DNA from: Combretum micranthum
Lineage: Eukaryota; Streptophyta; Magnoliopsida; Myrtales; Combretaceae
Assembly: GCA_024138025.1 (NCBI GenBank)
Contig: JAMXBD010001577.1
Coordinates: 275,526-339,525, forward strand
Direction of reading: 5' to 3'
DNA length: 64,000 nt
Both the position numbers and the translations under genes were made by a program. The notes beneath the pieces were generated by a model that searched no databases, was not told the DNA's origin, and worked only from the letters and a program-made list of their open reading frames with translations. Of this stretch, positions 62,262-64,000 are shown piece after piece; the stretch's first letter is position 1; each line of letters opens with the position of its first letter.

Positions 62262-62333
62262 AAAATTTCACCTTATCCTAAGGAATATTAGATTGAATTA
62301 ATCTCATGACTAGGATAATAAGGTGAATTTCAC
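62262..62333. repeat. Imperfect inverted repeat, about 20-base arms
   Basis: aatttcaccttatccta and taggataataaggtgaattt pair with a small bulge around a 33-base spacer. Confidence 0.7.
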
Positions 62334-62942
62334 ATCGACTAGGGCATAGGGCAACTTTCGCATCACATTACCAATATATAACCATAAAAAACTCTCATGC
62401 ACTCATTCTTCTCCCTACACATTTGGCTCATCTCTCTCAACTTTCTTGTGTTCATTATCAGATGCCAATAGGGTTTATTCATTTTTTTTTTTGTTTTTGC
62501 CATGTAATAATTTGGGAACAAATGCTTTTGTATGGATTTTTGAAGTATTGATCACTATTTGATTATGCATTATTATTGTATTAGCAAAGACAACTTAAGG
62601 TGATATCTTGTTTTTTTGGCTTGTAATTTATTTTTCACTTCTAGTTGTTTGATGATTTATCAATTAACTAATACTTTTTCATTAAAATTTTCAGGTGTTT
62701 GAGACATCAAATTTGTGATATTTTCATATACTGAAATATTTTAATAGAAATATAGTAAACTCATCGTTTATAAGATATGTGCATTGAGTTAAAAAAAAAC
62801 TCATTATTTATAATTAATTATTCAACATTTGTATTTAATAAAAGTTTTTAAAAATTTAATAAAAACTGTTATACAGTTACAAAACAATTATTTTATCTTA
62901 AAAATTTTAAAATGGATTGTTTATTAAAGAAAAAAAAAATCC
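62334..62942. other. Non-coding stretch
   Basis: A CT-rich leader-like run at 62400-62460 follows aatatataacc (TATA-like, 62372), but no coding frame follows. Confidence 0.3.
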
Positions 62943-64000
62943 TATATGAGGCGAGTTTTGCCTTTGATTAGGATAATGAAGTGAAAGTTACCTCATCGGT
63001 ACAAAGAGGCAAATATCACCTCATTCCTTTAGTGATTTGCGACATTCGCCTCTTCAAGCAAAACATGGCCTTCTTAGGAGAAATTTTGAGGCGAATTGCT
63101 CACCCCTCTAGGTCAAATAATGCATAAATTTGACCTAGGTGAATAGGTTCGCCTCTATAACCCATATAACTACCGAAGTATATACATGTATATAATATAA
63201 TTTCTATGGAAACATTTGCATTTTGGAGTGTTCAAAAGTAAATATGATGCTAAAATTATCAAAATTGGTCTCAACTTCTTTAATAATATAGATAAAAATT
63301 TAAAGTAGGTTCTTCACAAACTTATAAAAAACGCAGCATGCTCTTTTTCACTACTAATTCCTCATTTTATGATTCTTGAGTTCCGATTTTTATCATTCCA
63401 CATCAACCAACAAGAAAAACTGTATACAAAAAAAAAAAAATTAAGGGGAAACAAAAGGAAAGAATCACATGTACATGTTAATAGATTTTACAGATGCATG
63501 GCTTTACATGGAAGCACAGCAAATGCAATGCAAATAAAATTTTATATAGTAAATTACCAATAGAAGAAAAATGAAATGGATAATAAATTGTGGAAAGATT
63601 GCAAATACATCATTTAAGAGGGGATTAAAATGTATATGTGTTAGTGGAATAGAGAGTTCCAAAGTAATGATTTCCTAATTTTCAAAGGCTATTAACTGGT
63701 TTCATATGGAAAGTGCGCCTATTTGGGTGCACCGGCTTGGTATCCTTCTTGCATTATTTTCAAACCGAACTAATGTTGAATCGATATTGATATGATAGCG
63801 ATGAAATATCGACAGTTTCATAAACTGACCAAAGCAAACCAATAGAGATGTGATACCAATGAATTACAGATGTTGATCCGATACAGAACTGATACCTATA
63901 AAAATATGACAATCTAAACAAGCCCTAAAGTAGAAAACTGGCATTGTTGAATGGATTTCCTATGAGCAATTAACTATGGGTCGTTTGTGATCGTGTTGAT
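62943..64000. repeat. Duplicated block A, copy 3 (cut by window end)
   Basis: Aligns with A2 from 37970 throughout, including the MITE at 63717-63925. The block continues beyond the window. Confidence 0.85.
63717..63925. mobile_element. hAT-like MITE in A3
   Basis: Orthologous in position to the MITE at 38745-38952, with the same flanks, so it was inserted before A2 and A3 separated. Confidence 0.6.

Overview
This is AT-rich nuclear DNA of a flowering plant, most likely a eudicot. The evidence is plant Ty1/copia and gypsy-type LTR elements, a plant L1-type LINE tail, MITEs, nuclear insertions of plastid DNA (psbT/psbN and rpoC2), and several decayed copies of PHYLLO, the four-domain chloroplast enzyme of phylloquinone (vitamin K1) synthesis. 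I find no gene I would call intact and functional in the nucleus. Every recognisable coding stretch is a pseudogene, a transposon or an organelle-derived fragment. The one undamaged reading frame with a known identity is psbN, inside a plastid-derived insertion.

Layout. 1-900: pseudogene of an unnamed multi-helix membrane protein family on the minus strand, with a TATA motif and a G-box tandem repeat upstream. 1971-3806: two MITEs. 4080-5040: fragment of the last domain (MenH) of a PHYLLO copy. 5454-6215: a three-unit 152-bp tandem repeat followed by an inverted fragment of the membrane family. 10.4-11.4 kb: repeat block B1 and a plastid-derived mosaic. 11.5-19.6 kb: block A1, interrupted by an internally deleted copia element. 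19.6-24.3 kb: a PHYLLO pseudogene (MenF, MenD and MenC exons and the MenC-MenH linker) with remnants of the membrane gene at its 5' side. 27.7-33.8 kb: the most complete PHYLLO pseudogene, with parts of all four domains, again next to a membrane-family fragment. 35.07-35.39 kb: plastid insertion with psbN. 38-48 kb: block A2, containing a 5.2-kb insertion that looks like a solo LTR. 48.6-54.9 kb: further PHYLLO and membrane-family pieces, an ankyrin exon and a minisatellite. 54.9-58.1 kb: truncated copia and gypsy-like debris. 58.8-60 kb: LINE tail. 60.4-61 kb: block B2. 62.9 kb to the end: block A3.

The window is best read as a segmental duplication of a unit containing A-block non-coding DNA, PHYLLO and the membrane gene, repeated three or more times and then broken by deletions and nested insertions. 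Paralogous copies supply empty sites, so several insertions can be ordered relative to the duplications. PHYLLO and the membrane family keep the same order and strand in three copies, so they were neighbours before the duplications. All identifications rest on reading translations against remembered family sequences, and no database search was possible.
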